DNA of 22,565 nt from Candidatus Nitrosopolaris nunavutensis. Its GTDB lineage: Archaea; Thermoproteota; Nitrososphaeria; Nitrososphaerales; Nitrososphaeraceae. The stretch spans positions 1 to 22,565 of the forward strand of contig DAOM01000217.1 of assembly GCA_002501855.1 (NCBI GenBank), given 5' to 3'. The first letter of the stretch is position 1; the number at the start of each line of letters is the position of its first letter. The position numbers and the translations under genes are program-made. Shown piece by piece: positions 1 through 7,111 of the stretch. Under the pieces are notes generated by a model, which was not told the DNA's origin, searched no databases, and saw only the letters and a program-made list of their open reading frames with translations.

Positions 1-20
1 GAGATGTGTATAAGAGACAG
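1..20. other. Tn5 mosaic end / Nextera adapter remnant (not genomic)
   Basis: Bases 2-20 read AGATGTGTATAAGAGACAG, the 19-bp mosaic end used in Tn5 tagmentation libraries. It sits exactly at the contig edge and breaks an open reading frame that is otherwise coherent on the minus strand. It is best read as untrimmed adapter and not as a natural transposon. Genomic sequence starts at base 21. Confidence 0.97.
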
Positions 21-310
21 GGATGGGAGTGCGCTGTCCCTACATAAGAGAGATCGAAAGGCAAGTCGTAAGTCGGAAAACCGGAATAATATGGTCCATG
101 TGTAGAAAAGGGCGGAATGACTAATCCTTCAATAATGATTTGTTGTTTCTTGCTCCTGCCTTTCAAAATTAAAATTCCTTCGTTTGGATGCCATGACTTG
201 GAATATGTGATAATCCCATCAGCAACCTGTTTGGTCATCGTGACCTTCCGACTAACCGGGTCAGGCTTTTTGCCTTTAGATAGGAACAATAATACTGAAT
301 TAGTTTGCAT
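21..310 (-). CDS. JAMM/MPN-domain metalloprotease, 3'-truncated at the contig edge
   Basis: This minus-strand frame opens with ATG at 310-308, just after an in-frame TAA, and stays open to the adapter, giving 96 complete codons. The protein shows an MPN fold start with a P-N-E-G segment (Glu44, the expected catalytic acid) followed by ILILKG. It then has a long beta region with PPF and GPYYSG, and ends in the sequence T-A-H-S-H-P (His94, His96). In JAMM enzymes HxHP is the zinc-binding start of HSHPSG...PSxxD, and the rest, including the metal-binding Asp, is lost beyond the contig end. Archaeal relatives of this size remove ubiquitin-like SAMP proteins or are uncharacterised. A later ATG at 238 is possible, but the upstream residues fit the first beta strand of the domain. 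It is transcribed divergently from nop5. Family assignment is strong; substrate is unknown. Confidence 0.85.
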
Positions 311-436
311 CTTTTATTTTAAGATTGGTTGCCTAGCATATCACAAAGACTAAAAAATGGCTTAGCCGAGTACACCAGTCTGGTGGTAAGCAATCCTGGA
401 TACATGCTTTCCAGCATATGCATGCATTTGGCTACC

Positions 437-446
437 TTTTTTAATA
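437..446 (+). promoter_or_regulatory. TATA-like box for nop5
   Basis: TTTTTTAATA lies about 31 bases (centre) before the ATG at 473. This puts the expected archaeal start site within a few bases of the start codon, so the mRNA is probably leaderless or nearly so. The rest of 311-472, between the divergent JAMM and nop5 genes, shows no ORF or tRNA that I can support. Confidence 0.5.
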
Positions 447-472
447 GCACGATACAGAAAAGTATTATACGA

Positions 473-1729
473 ATGACAAATCAATGTGCTCTTTTGCTGC
501 TGGAATTGGGTCTAGCCGCATTGGATGAGAACAACAATTTAATCGTCTCGAGAAGATTCACAAATCCTGCCCAATCGTTCCGTTCGATAAAGTCAGGAAA
601 GATTCCGATGGAACTTGAAGAGATTATTGAGGTGCTTTCCCATTTTGATTATATATCTGTTAATAATTCGAATGTAAATGACGTTCTGAGATCCGCCGGA
701 CTTAAAAGTCACATGATGCCTCTGCAGGAACAAGATGAAATTCAGAACAAAAAGCAGGAGCTGCTAATTAGGTATGGATTTGCACGTGATGAAAGAGATA
801 CAATACGTGAATTAAGAAATTTTGCAATTGAAATATCGTCATCGAGAGTAAAAGAAGAATCGCAAAAATTAGACCTCCATGTGGCTCAGGCGATTAATGC
901 TCTTGACGAAATTGACCAAATCCTTAACACTATAGGGGCTAGGATGCGGGAGTGGTATGGTTTACACTTCCCTGAACTGGACAATTTAATTACGAGCATA
1001 ACTGCCTATGCCGAAATTGTAAAAAGGGCTGGGTCTCGAGAAAACGTGTCTGAGGAAATTTTGAACGCCGTCGGTATTGAGGATAGAAAAGCGGATATAA
1101 TAATTTCTGCTTGTAAAAGGAGCAGAGGAGGCGATATAACTGCAGAAAATATCGAAATTGTAAAAAAGCTTGCAGAGCAAATAATCACGCAATCAGCGCT
1201 GCGTAAGACATTAGCAGAACACGTAGAATTCCTGATGGAAAGCGTGGCTCCAAACATCAAAGAGTTATTGACGGCACCGGTTGGGGCAAGAGTTATTGCT
1301 AAAGCAGGAAGCTTAAACAAATTGGCTATCCTTCCTGCTAGTACCATTCAGGTATTGGGCGCAGAGAAGGCGTTATTCAGATCGCTTCGGACAGGAGCAA
1401 ATCCGCCAAAACACGGGCTCCTCTTTCAACATTCACTTATACATTCTGCACCTAAATGGCAGCGTGGGAAAATCGCAAGGGCGTTGGCCTCAAAGTTAGC
1501 CATTGCTGCAAGAATCGATCTTTTTCGCCCTGGTGTGAAGGATTCATCTATATCGAATCGTCTGAATCTCCGTATTGCTGAGATTCAAGAGAAATATAAA
1601 GAACCTAGCGTGCAAAAGAAAAGAAACGATGGATACAAAGCCCATGGTCGGCCCCCTTATCCAGAGGATTCTAAACGTTTTAAAAATAGAAACCCTCGAA
1701 GGAAAAAGTTCTCGAAGCGTCGATTCTAG
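473..1729 (+). CDS. nop5: Nop5 (Nop56/58-like) C/D box sRNP core protein
   Basis: The 418-residue protein is the scaffold of the archaeal box C/D ribonucleoprotein. It joins L7Ae-bound guide RNA to fibrillarin for 2'-O-methylation of rRNA and tRNA. It has an N-terminal fibrillarin-binding domain starting MTNQCALLLLELG, a coiled-coil middle, and the hallmark Nop domain with GARVIAKAGSLNKLA, PASTIQVLGAEKALFRSLRTG, PPKHG and WQRGKIARALASKLAIAARID. A short Lys/Arg-rich tail ends KKFSKRRF. The frame stays open upstream to 329, but that part resembles no Nop5 and contains the probable TATA box, so ATG 473 is chosen. Fibrillarin follows 86 bases downstream on the same strand, the usual archaeal pairing. 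Length is normal for the family. Confidence 0.96.
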   Translation: MTNQCALLLLELGLAALDENNNLIVSRRFTNPAQSFRSIKSGKIPMELEEIIEVLSHFDYISVNNSNVNDVLRSAGLKSHMMPLQEQDEIQNKKQELLIRYGFARDERDTIRELRNFAIEISSSRVKEESQKLDLHVAQAINALDEIDQILNTIGARMREWYGLHFPELDNLITSITAYAEIVKRAGSRENVSEEILNAVGIEDRKADIIISACKRSRGGDITAENIEIVKKLAEQIITQSALRKTLAEHVEFLMESVAPNIKELLTAPVGARVIAKAGSLNKLAILPASTIQVLGAEKALFRSLRTGANPPKHGLLFQHSLIHSAPKWQRGKIARALASKLAIAARIDLFRPGVKDSSISNRLNLRIAEIQEKYKEPSVQKKRNDGYKAHGRPPYPEDSKRFKNRNPRRKKFSKRRF

Positions 1730-1815
1730 GGGGAAAAGGGAAAACGTCTCAACATGGTTATAATGGAGTTTGCCGAAGAAATTTCGGGAATTAAGTAGAT
1801 TGAGGGCTAGAAGGT

Positions 1816-2499
1816 TTGATCGAATCCAATCTTGACTCGGTTGCTTGGATAACTATCCACGGCGAAAAGCAAATTGCGACTTTGAATTTAGTCAAAGGTA
1901 TTGACGTTTACGGAGAGAAGCTGGTCAAATACGATGGAGAGGAATATCGAGTCTGGGATCCATTCCGAAGTAAACTTGCAGGAGCTTTACAAAATGGACT
2001 CACTGACCTTCCGGTCATGAATAAAAGCAAAGTATTGTACATAGGCGCCTCGACCGGCACGACTGTAAGCCATATCTCCGATATTATTGGAATTAATGGT
2101 ATAATCTTTGCAGTAGAATCCTCTTCAAGAGTTGGGAGAGAGCTTTTAGAAAATCTAGCTTCTAAGCGAGAGAATATTGTGCCCATACTCGAGGATGCCC
2201 GGAAACCTAGATCTTATTTTTCTGTTTTCGGGACAGTCGATGTAATGTATTGTGATATCGCCCAGCCTGACCAAACTGAAATTGCCATGGCGAATTGTGT
2301 TGTTTACCTCAAACCTAATGGTGTATTGCTATTGGTGGTCAAAACTAGGAGCATCAATGTACTTCTGAATCCCAAGACTGTTATTGCTCAAGAGGCAACG
2401 AAACTGCAAAATAACAGGTTTAGTATTAAGCAAATTATAGATTTAAAGCCTTTTGATAAAGACCACGCATTAATACGCGCAATTTATCAGCCTCAATAG
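1816..2499 (+). CDS. flpA: Fibrillarin-like rRNA/tRNA 2'-O-methyltransferase
   Basis: The 227-residue SAM-dependent methyltransferase is the catalytic subunit of the C/D box RNP. The N-terminal part carries the family segment EEYRVWDPFRSKLAGAL (residues 42-58). The Rossmann core follows, with VLYIGASTGTT (73-83) as the SAM loop, FAVESSSR (about 98-105), DVMYCDIAQPDQTEI (142-156) and LLVVKTRS (172-179) with the conserved Lys176. The start is TTG: an in-frame TGA lies at 1801-1803 and the first in-frame ATG would delete the N-terminal domain. Its stop overlaps the convergent rnhB stop by 7 bases. It follows nop5 and probably shares its transcript. Confidence 0.95.
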   Translation: MIESNLDSVAWITIHGEKQIATLNLVKGIDVYGEKLVKYDGEEYRVWDPFRSKLAGALQNGLTDLPVMNKSKVLYIGASTGTTVSHISDIIGINGIIFAVESSSRVGRELLENLASKRENIVPILEDARKPRSYFSVFGTVDVMYCDIAQPDQTEIAMANCVVYLKPNGVLLLVVKTRSINVLLNPKTVIAQEATKLQNNRFSIKQIIDLKPFDKDHALIRAIYQPQ

Positions 2500-3191
2500 G
2501 CAGATGCGCTCTCGCTTTCGAGCATAATTCTTAAAGGTCTCCACGATTTTCTGGCAAAATGGGGCGCAGACTTGTATCGGGTAACCCATTTTTTGATGAA
2601 AAACATGGTTTTCTTGTCTGAGGGGTAACCGCTTCCTATGTCATGATAAATCTTACGAATTCGTTCAACTTCATTATCACGAATGATTTTGGCGACGATA
2701 GATGCGGCTGAAACAACTACATTTAAACAATCTGCATGATGCAAACAGTAAATCCTTGGTTTTGGAGTCCACAAATACTTTTTTATTGAATTTTTGTAGC
2801 GTTTTAGATTGATATCACACGCATCGACGTAGATTCTGTCAGCATGGATATTGTTGATAACCTCAGCCATTCCTATCGCTTCAAGCTCGTTTAGACCGTT
2901 AAAAAAGACATAGTTGTCGACTTCATGACAGTCGAATTTGGATATGCAAAGAGAGTTTGCCAATCCTACGATATTTCCAAAGAAATTTTCGCGGGCCATG
3001 GGCGTCAGCGTCTTTGAGTCTCTTATACCTAACTTGTGCAATCGGGATATGCCAATTTTTCCGATGCTTATACCTGCAACGACCAAAGGTCCAATAACAG
3101 ATCCACGTCCTGCCTCATCTACTCCACCTATAAGTGAGTCTTCAATGGTTTTTTGCAAGAACGATTTATCCTTGTAGCGGGTTGATTTCAT
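2493..3191 (-). CDS. rnhB: Ribonuclease HII
   Basis: The 232-residue enzyme cleaves RNA in RNA-DNA hybrids and at single ribonucleotides in DNA. Residues 22-38 read GGVDEAGRGSVIGPLVV, the RNase HII signature with catalytic Asp25 and Glu26. RDSKTLT follows at 57-63, Asp123 lies in RIYVDACD, and Asp154 lies in HHADCLN before VVVSAASIVAKIIRD. A later GSGYPSD is also typical. The acidic tetrad is complete. The start is ATG at 3191. The gene is convergent with fibrillarin (7-base overlap) and divergent from trm1. Confidence 0.95.
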   Translation of the reverse strand: MKSTRYKDKSFLQKTIEDSLIGGVDEAGRGSVIGPLVVAGISIGKIGISRLHKLGIRDSKTLTPMARENFFGNIVGLANSLCISKFDCHEVDNYVFFNGLNELEAIGMAEVINNIHADRIYVDACDINLKRYKNSIKKYLWTPKPRIYCLHHADCLNVVVSAASIVAKIIRDNEVERIRKIYHDIGSGYPSDKKTMFFIKKWVTRYKSAPHFARKSWRPLRIMLESESASAY

Positions 3192-3194
3192 ATC

Positions 3195-3240
3195 AAGGAG
3201 GTTATTATTAGTTATGATGGCGAAACGTGTCTATTACTGA
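3195..3240 (+). other. Strong Shine-Dalgarno followed by an 8-codon ORF upstream of trm1
   Basis: AAGGAGGTT at 3195-3203 is a full-strength Shine-Dalgarno sequence. Two adjacent ATGs follow at 3214 and 3217, and an 8-codon frame (MMAKRVYY) stops at 3238-3240, 38 bases before trm1. It could be a leader peptide, or the motif could be chance on the strand opposite the rnhB leader. Nothing else supports translation. Confidence 0.2.
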
Positions 3241-3278
3241 TAAATAACGGAACGATAAATACAAGGCCCAATACTGTT

Positions 3279-4454
3279 ATGAGCTCCTCTGAGTTTGTAG
3301 AAACCATGGAAGGCAAGACGAGACTATTGGTCCCGGCCTCATCACTTTCAGGTAAAGTTCCACCAAAAGTTCCAGCTTTCTTTAACCCGTCAGCCAGATT
3401 GAATCGGGATATCTCAGTACTTGTATACAAGACATTTGTACCGGAGATAAAAAAAAATCCTAAAACTTTTGGTGATCCATTTGGAGGAATCGGAGCAAGA
3501 GCATTAAGAGTCGCAGTTGAAGTCCCAGAGCTTGAACAAATTTATATCAACGATATAAACAGCGTTGCAATAGACGCAGCAAAAAAAGCTGCTCAAATCA
3601 ATCTGGTAACACAAAAGTGTACTTTTACAACACAGGATGTGGTCGGATTTCTGACGAGCCATGATTCAAAAAATTACGAGAGGTTTTCGATAGTAGACCT
3701 AGATCCGTTCGGCAGTCCATCAGCCTATATAGATTGCCTTCTAAGATCGGTAAACAAGGGAGGGATGGTCTCCATCACTGCTACAGATACGGCTGTTCTG
3801 TGCGGCGTACACCCACAAGTCTGTATGCGCAAATACTACGGAAAGCCACTTAACAACCATTATGCACGTGAAACTGCGCTTCGGCTAATAATATCTTTAA
3901 CCGCACTAATCGCGGCAAGACTCGATCTTGTTGTCCATCCGATATTCGTCCATGCCAATCTTCATTATTTGAGAGTATACCTTACGGTATCAGTTAGTCG
4001 CCTTGAGGCCAACTCGGTCTTTAAACGCATTGGCTACTTGCGAGACTGTACAAAGTGCGGAAATAGGAATGCAGTTACAGAATATAATAGAGGAGAACCG
4101 TGTGAACTATGTGGAAGCACCTACAGTTTTGCTGGCTATTTGTGGATTACGAGATTGTTCGACAAGGATTTTGTTAAAAAAATGAGTTATTTGTTGGACA
4201 CAGATGACGAAGTATTTGCTCCAATGCAATACCTGAAGAAAATTCTGGTTACATGCACTGAAGAGCTTGATGATATTCCATTTTATTTCCTCTCCGATGA
4301 AATCGCATCCAGGTTAATGACAAATCCTAAACCATTGCAAAAAATTATTGAGCAGCTACGCTCGATTGGTTACAGAGCCTCTAGAACAAGTTTAGATCCT
4401 AACGGTTTTAAGACCGATGCACGGATAGATCAGATACTGGATCTTCTTAAATAA
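3279..4454 (+). CDS. trm1: tRNA (guanine(26)-N(2))-dimethyltransferase Trm1
   Basis: The 391-residue SAM-dependent enzyme makes m2G and m2,2G at position 26 of tRNA. EGKTRLLVP and FFNPSARLNRDISV near the N-terminus are family segments. GDPFGGIGARALRVAVE (residues 65-81) is the SAM loop and VDLDPFGSPSAYID (139-152) is the catalytic Asp-Pro-Phe motif. ATDTAVLCG follows. Four cysteines in CTKCG (257-261) and CELCG (275-279) form the zinc ribbon typical of Trm1. Length is normal. ATG 3279 is used; a second ATG at 3306 would also keep the whole domain. A/T-rich boxes at about 3237-3261 may be the promoter. It continues the RNA-modification theme of nop5 and fibrillarin. Confidence 0.95.
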   Translation: MSSSEFVETMEGKTRLLVPASSLSGKVPPKVPAFFNPSARLNRDISVLVYKTFVPEIKKNPKTFGDPFGGIGARALRVAVEVPELEQIYINDINSVAIDAAKKAAQINLVTQKCTFTTQDVVGFLTSHDSKNYERFSIVDLDPFGSPSAYIDCLLRSVNKGGMVSITATDTAVLCGVHPQVCMRKYYGKPLNNHYARETALRLIISLTALIAARLDLVVHPIFVHANLHYLRVYLTVSVSRLEANSVFKRIGYLRDCTKCGNRNAVTEYNRGEPCELCGSTYSFAGYLWITRLFDKDFVKKMSYLLDTDDEVFAPMQYLKKILVTCTEELDDIPFYFLSDEIASRLMTNPKPLQKIIEQLRSIGYRASRTSLDPNGFKTDARIDQILDLLK

Positions 4455-4543
4455 ATCAATCACAGATATTGAGTTAATCTTCTTATTGCTACTTCATTTA
4501 TTACCATGCTGTGTCTTGACTCAGCAAAAATCCATGTGCTCTA

Positions 4544-4744
4544 CTAATTATTCCATAACGACGACTTCTCTGTGGAGATATTGCCTAAAAGGTCTGTTGT
4601 GTTTTTCATACCACGTCGATCTACACGTAATGCACCTTGAACCATTTGTAATTGATTGAACAACGATTTAGGTTGTACTGCGATTGGGATAACGTGAGTA
4701 ACTTCTTGGCAGTATAGATTAAATCCTACAGAATACCCCATCAT
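4544..4744 (-). CDS. Small hypothetical protein, 66 aa
   Basis: This minus-strand ORF fills most of the 316-base gap between trm1 and the ABC ATPase. It starts with two ATGs at 4744 and 4741, preceded by a GAGGA purine run at a workable distance. Codon choice looks like that of neighbouring genes. The sequence (segments GFNLYCQEVTHVIPIAVQP and QMVQGALRVDRRGMKN) has no family I recognise, no signal peptide and no membrane segment. It could be a spurious frame. The remaining parts of 4455-4770 show nothing else beyond the ABC gene's ribosome binding site. Confidence 0.35.
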   Translation of the reverse strand: MMGYSVGFNLYCQEVTHVIPIAVQPKSLFNQLQMVQGALRVDRRGMKNTTDLLGNISTEKSSLWNN

Positions 4745-4753
4745 ATATCCTCA

Positions 4754-4761
4754 GGAAGGAG
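4754..4761 (+). promoter_or_regulatory. Shine-Dalgarno site of the ABC ATPase
   Basis: GGAAGGAG ends 9 bases before ATG 4771. It is one of the clearest ribosome binding sites in the window and fixes the start. It implies a leadered mRNA, unlike most neighbouring genes. Confidence 0.7.
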
Positions 4762-4770
4762 ACTTTGTAA

Positions 4771-5556
4771 ATGACTAAACTTGAGCTTAGGAATGTTACC
4801 AAAGGGTTCGAGGCAAACAATGGAGCGAGTTCTGTGACCGCACTAGAAAATATAAATCTAAATATTGAAGAGGGACAGTTCGTATGTTTTGTCGGCCCAT
4901 CAGGGTGCGGCAAGACCACGTTGCTGAACATTTTAGCAGGACTCGACAAGCCAACTTCTGGCGAAGTAATTTTGAACGGTCAACCGGTTCGAGAAACGGG
5001 ACCAGATAGAATTATGGTATTCCAAGAGAATGCGTTATTCCCATGGCTCAGAGTGATAGACAACGTGGAATTTGGTTTGAAAATGGCTGGCATTGAAAAG
5101 GAAAAAAGACACGAGATAGCGATGCATTTTCTTGACATGATGCAGTTGAAAAAATTTGCCGAAGCATTTACCTACCAACTATCAGGCGGTATGAAGCAAC
5201 GTGTTGCAATCGCTCGCGCACTCGTCACGGACCCAGAAGTGTTACTAATGGATGAGCCTTTTGCAGCTCTTGATTCACAAACTAGAGACCTGCTCATGGT
5301 AGAATTACAACTGATCTGGGCGCGAACAAGGAAAACGATTGTTTTTGTTACACACAACATAGCCGAGTCAGTTTGCCTTGGGGACAAAGTCGTGATATTT
5401 ACTAGTAGGCCGGGAAAAGTCAAAAAGGAAATAGCTGTTGAATACAGGCGGCCGAGGTTAAGCGAAGATAACAATTTGTACAGTTATCAGAGAAAGATTC
5501 TTGATGAACTTGCTACAGAAGTAATTACAGCTCGTAAAAATGAGGATGCAATCTGA
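4771..5556 (+). CDS. ABC transporter ATP-binding protein, nitrate/sulfonate/taurine type
   Basis: The 261-residue nucleotide-binding subunit resembles SsuB/TauB/NrtD, which power uptake of small oxyanions or sulfonates (sometimes pyrimidine precursors). Walker A is GPSGCGKTT (42-50), the Q-loop glutamine is Gln85 in VFQENALFPWLRV, the signature is LSGGMKQR (137-144), Walker B is LLMDEP (158-163) with catalytic Glu162, and the switch histidine is His195 in FVTHNIAES. FPWLRVIDNVEFGL is characteristic of this subfamily. All ATPase motifs are intact. No permease or substrate-binding protein lies in the window, so its partners must be encoded elsewhere and the substrate cannot be told. It ends 11 bases from the convergent reductase-like gene. 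Confidence 0.92.
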   Translation: MTKLELRNVTKGFEANNGASSVTALENINLNIEEGQFVCFVGPSGCGKTTLLNILAGLDKPTSGEVILNGQPVRETGPDRIMVFQENALFPWLRVIDNVEFGLKMAGIEKEKRHEIAMHFLDMMQLKKFAEAFTYQLSGGMKQRVAIARALVTDPEVLLMDEPFAALDSQTRDLLMVELQLIWARTRKTIVFVTHNIAESVCLGDKVVIFTSRPGKVKKEIAVEYRRPRLSEDNNLYSYQRKILDELATEVITARKNEDAI

Positions 5557-5567
5557 TTTAGTCAGGC

Positions 5568-6329
5568 CTATTCCCGTAATCTTTCAAGTAGTTCTACACC
5601 TGACCTAAAACTATTGGGTGAAGTAAGTAGAACTTCATTTGCGAGATCTCCGGCCTCCTTTATAAAGTCAACTGCATTATTTTGATATTCTTTCCAATCC
5701 AACCCGATCGTTTCTGCAGACATCTGATTATTATTAGACGGCACCATGATACACGCCACTACTGGGATGTTGTGAGATCTTGCAACATCGACGATCTCAC
5801 CTAGCTCAGCAAGAGATGCGATCGATTGAGTTACGAACGCACTTGGTTTAGCATTAATTTTTTTTTGAATAGATGATGGACTCTTAATTTTAGCAGGAAT
5901 CGTCAAATAAAAATCGATCACAGAGTTATAATTTTCGTAATTTAGCATCTTCAACACACTACTCGGCTTTAAGCCCAAGTCTATAGATCCGCCTACAGGA
6001 TCGTCTCCCATCAGAACCAGGACTCCCTTAACTCCTATCAGGATTGCATCAGATACAAATTGACAGATTGAGGTGTAATTCCTATCTCGGGCTCTAACGC
6101 TACAACTAAGATTTAGCGGGTTGCCAGTTCTTTTTATCAAATTGGCCGCAGTAACACTAGATATGCGAGGAATCCCGAGGACAGAGTCAGTCAAGTGAAT
6201 TCCATTTACCAGATCAACCAACTTAGATGCACGTTTAGTAAATTTTTGTATCTCTTGGTTGAGTAGGACCAAATCGAAACGTTGATCCTTTAATATTTTT
6301 GGCGGGTTTAATTCGAAAGTAATCTTCAT
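5568..6329 (-). CDS. Methylenetetrahydrofolate reductase-like protein (MetF family)
   Basis: The 253-residue protein resembles the FAD-dependent reductase that turns 5,10-methylene-tetrahydrofolate into 5-methyl-tetrahydrofolate for methionine synthesis. Matching points are FELNPPK (5-11, equivalent to the FExxPP start with the active-site Glu), HLTDS, LSCSVRARDRN (compare HLTCRDRN), VKGVLVLMGDDP (compare LRGDxP) and KPSAFVTQ (compare FxxTQ). It is somewhat shorter than bacterial MetF (about 290). Members this short are common in archaea and some act in other one-carbon reactions, so the exact substrate is not certain. ATG 6329 is clear. It lies alone, convergent with the ABC ATPase. Confidence 0.8.
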   Translation of the reverse strand: MKITFELNPPKILKDQRFDLVLLNQEIQKFTKRASKLVDLVNGIHLTDSVLGIPRISSVTAANLIKRTGNPLNLSCSVRARDRNYTSICQFVSDAILIGVKGVLVLMGDDPVGGSIDLGLKPSSVLKMLNYENYNSVIDFYLTIPAKIKSPSSIQKKINAKPSAFVTQSIASLAELGEIVDVARSHNIPVVACIMVPSNNNQMSAETIGLDWKEYQNNAVDFIKEAGDLANEVLLTSPNSFRSGVELLERLRE

Positions 6330-6414
6330 TATATCTGCTAATCATCGTAAACGGTAACCTACTATTAAACTCGGACGCAATTCTACAATTTCGACATTCG
6401 TCGCGTGATTACTA

Positions 6415-6442
6415 CTACTGTTGACCTACTGTTGACCTACTG
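6415..6442. repeat. 11-bp tandem direct repeat, 2.5 copies
   Basis: CTACTGTTGAC occurs twice head to tail (6415-6425, 6426-6436), then a partial CTACTG (6437-6442). It lies between the divergent metF-like and Nudix genes, about 85 bases before the Nudix start. The 11-bp period is one helical turn, so it could be a protein-binding site. Confidence 0.75.
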
Positions 6443-6496
6443 TCGTCGGTCCCCCAGCATCTCTCTTAACGGAAGGGCTTTTTTTTCAGATATAAC

Positions 6497-6507
6497 GTTT
6501 AATTTTG
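6497..6507 (+). promoter_or_regulatory. TATA-like box for the Nudix gene
   Basis: GTTTAATTTTG is centred about 25 bases before ATG 6527; GATATAACG at 6489-6497 is an alternative. Either fits a leaderless or short-leader transcript. Confidence 0.35.
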
Positions 6508-6526
6508 ATATCTCTATTACAGGGTA

Positions 6527-7111
6527 ATGTTGAACAAAGAGGATCTCAATTTCAGTCTCCGACAGATCTTATCGCAATGGCCCTCGCAGTTGACTTCGTC
6601 TCCGTCCCTTCGAATGGCTGCTGTTCTTGTAATAATCCATTACACCCAATCGTCACCGCGAATTCTGTTGACGAAGAGAAACTCGACACTCAAGACCCAC
6701 AAAGGAGAAATTGCATTTCCAGGAGGTGCATTTTCGAAACAAGATAAGTCATTATGCGATACAGCTGCAAGAGAGACCAGGGAAGAGATCGGTCTGATCA
6801 TAGAACAGAAAGATATTTTGGGAAGTTTGCAATCGGTTCGAACATTGACTTCAAAATTTTTTATTATTCCTTTTGTTACTATACAGGAGAGGATTCTAGA
6901 ACCTCAAATTCTGATCAACGAAGTGCAGGAGGTTATTGATGCTCCTCTTTTTGATCTACTGGATACGCAAAAAATTGATCTGGAGCATCAAGCTATGTCT
7001 ACAAAAAGCCTTTATGAATTCACGTACGGAAACGAGGTAATTTGGGGAGCTACTGCCAGAATCTTAAAAGAGCTGCATGATTGCCTTTATGCAAAGCGTG
7101 ATTTTTGTTGA
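6527..7111 (+). CDS. Nudix hydrolase, coenzyme A diphosphatase type
   Basis: The 194-residue protein carries ILLTKRNSTLKTHKGEIAFP followed by GG (46-67). This extended motif (LLTxRSxxxxxHxGExxFPGG) marks CoA pyrophosphatases of the NudL/Pcd1 group. The Nudix box continues as DKSLCDTAARETREEIGL (73-90) with the metal-binding glutamates Glu83, Glu86 and Glu87. Such enzymes split CoA into 4'-phosphopantetheine and 3',5'-ADP. A CoA operon starts 2.1 kb downstream, which supports but does not prove a CoA substrate. ATG 6527 is the first start in frame with a good fit; the last 25 bases overlap a minus-strand ORF. Other Nudix substrates (nucleotide sugars, dNTPs) are less likely given the motif. 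Confidence 0.88.
   Translation: MLNKEDLNFSLRQILSQWPSQLTSSPSLRMAAVLVIIHYTQSSPRILLTKRNSTLKTHKGEIAFPGGAFSKQDKSLCDTAARETREEIGLIIEQKDILGSLQSVRTLTSKFFIIPFVTIQERILEPQILINEVQEVIDAPLFDLLDTQKIDLEHQAMSTKSLYEFTYGNEVIWGATARILKELHDCLYAKRDFC

Noticed and set aside
117..353. 78-codon plus-strand ORF at the left end
   Set aside because: It is antisense to the minus-strand frame with clear JAMM motifs and has no family character.
350..420. Possible tRNA-like start (GGCTTAGCCGAGTA...)
   Set aside because: No GTTCRA T-loop and no closing acceptor stem could be found within tRNA length.
329..472. N-terminal extension of Nop5
   Set aside because: The extra 48 residues do not resemble Nop5 and contain the probable TATA box; ATG 473 fits the family.
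1006..1347. 113-codon minus-strand ORF inside nop5
   Set aside because: Shadow of a strongly recognised gene.
6478..6486. T-run that could be a terminator
   Set aside because: It lies on the plus strand with no plus-strand gene ending near it; more likely part of the Nudix promoter region.
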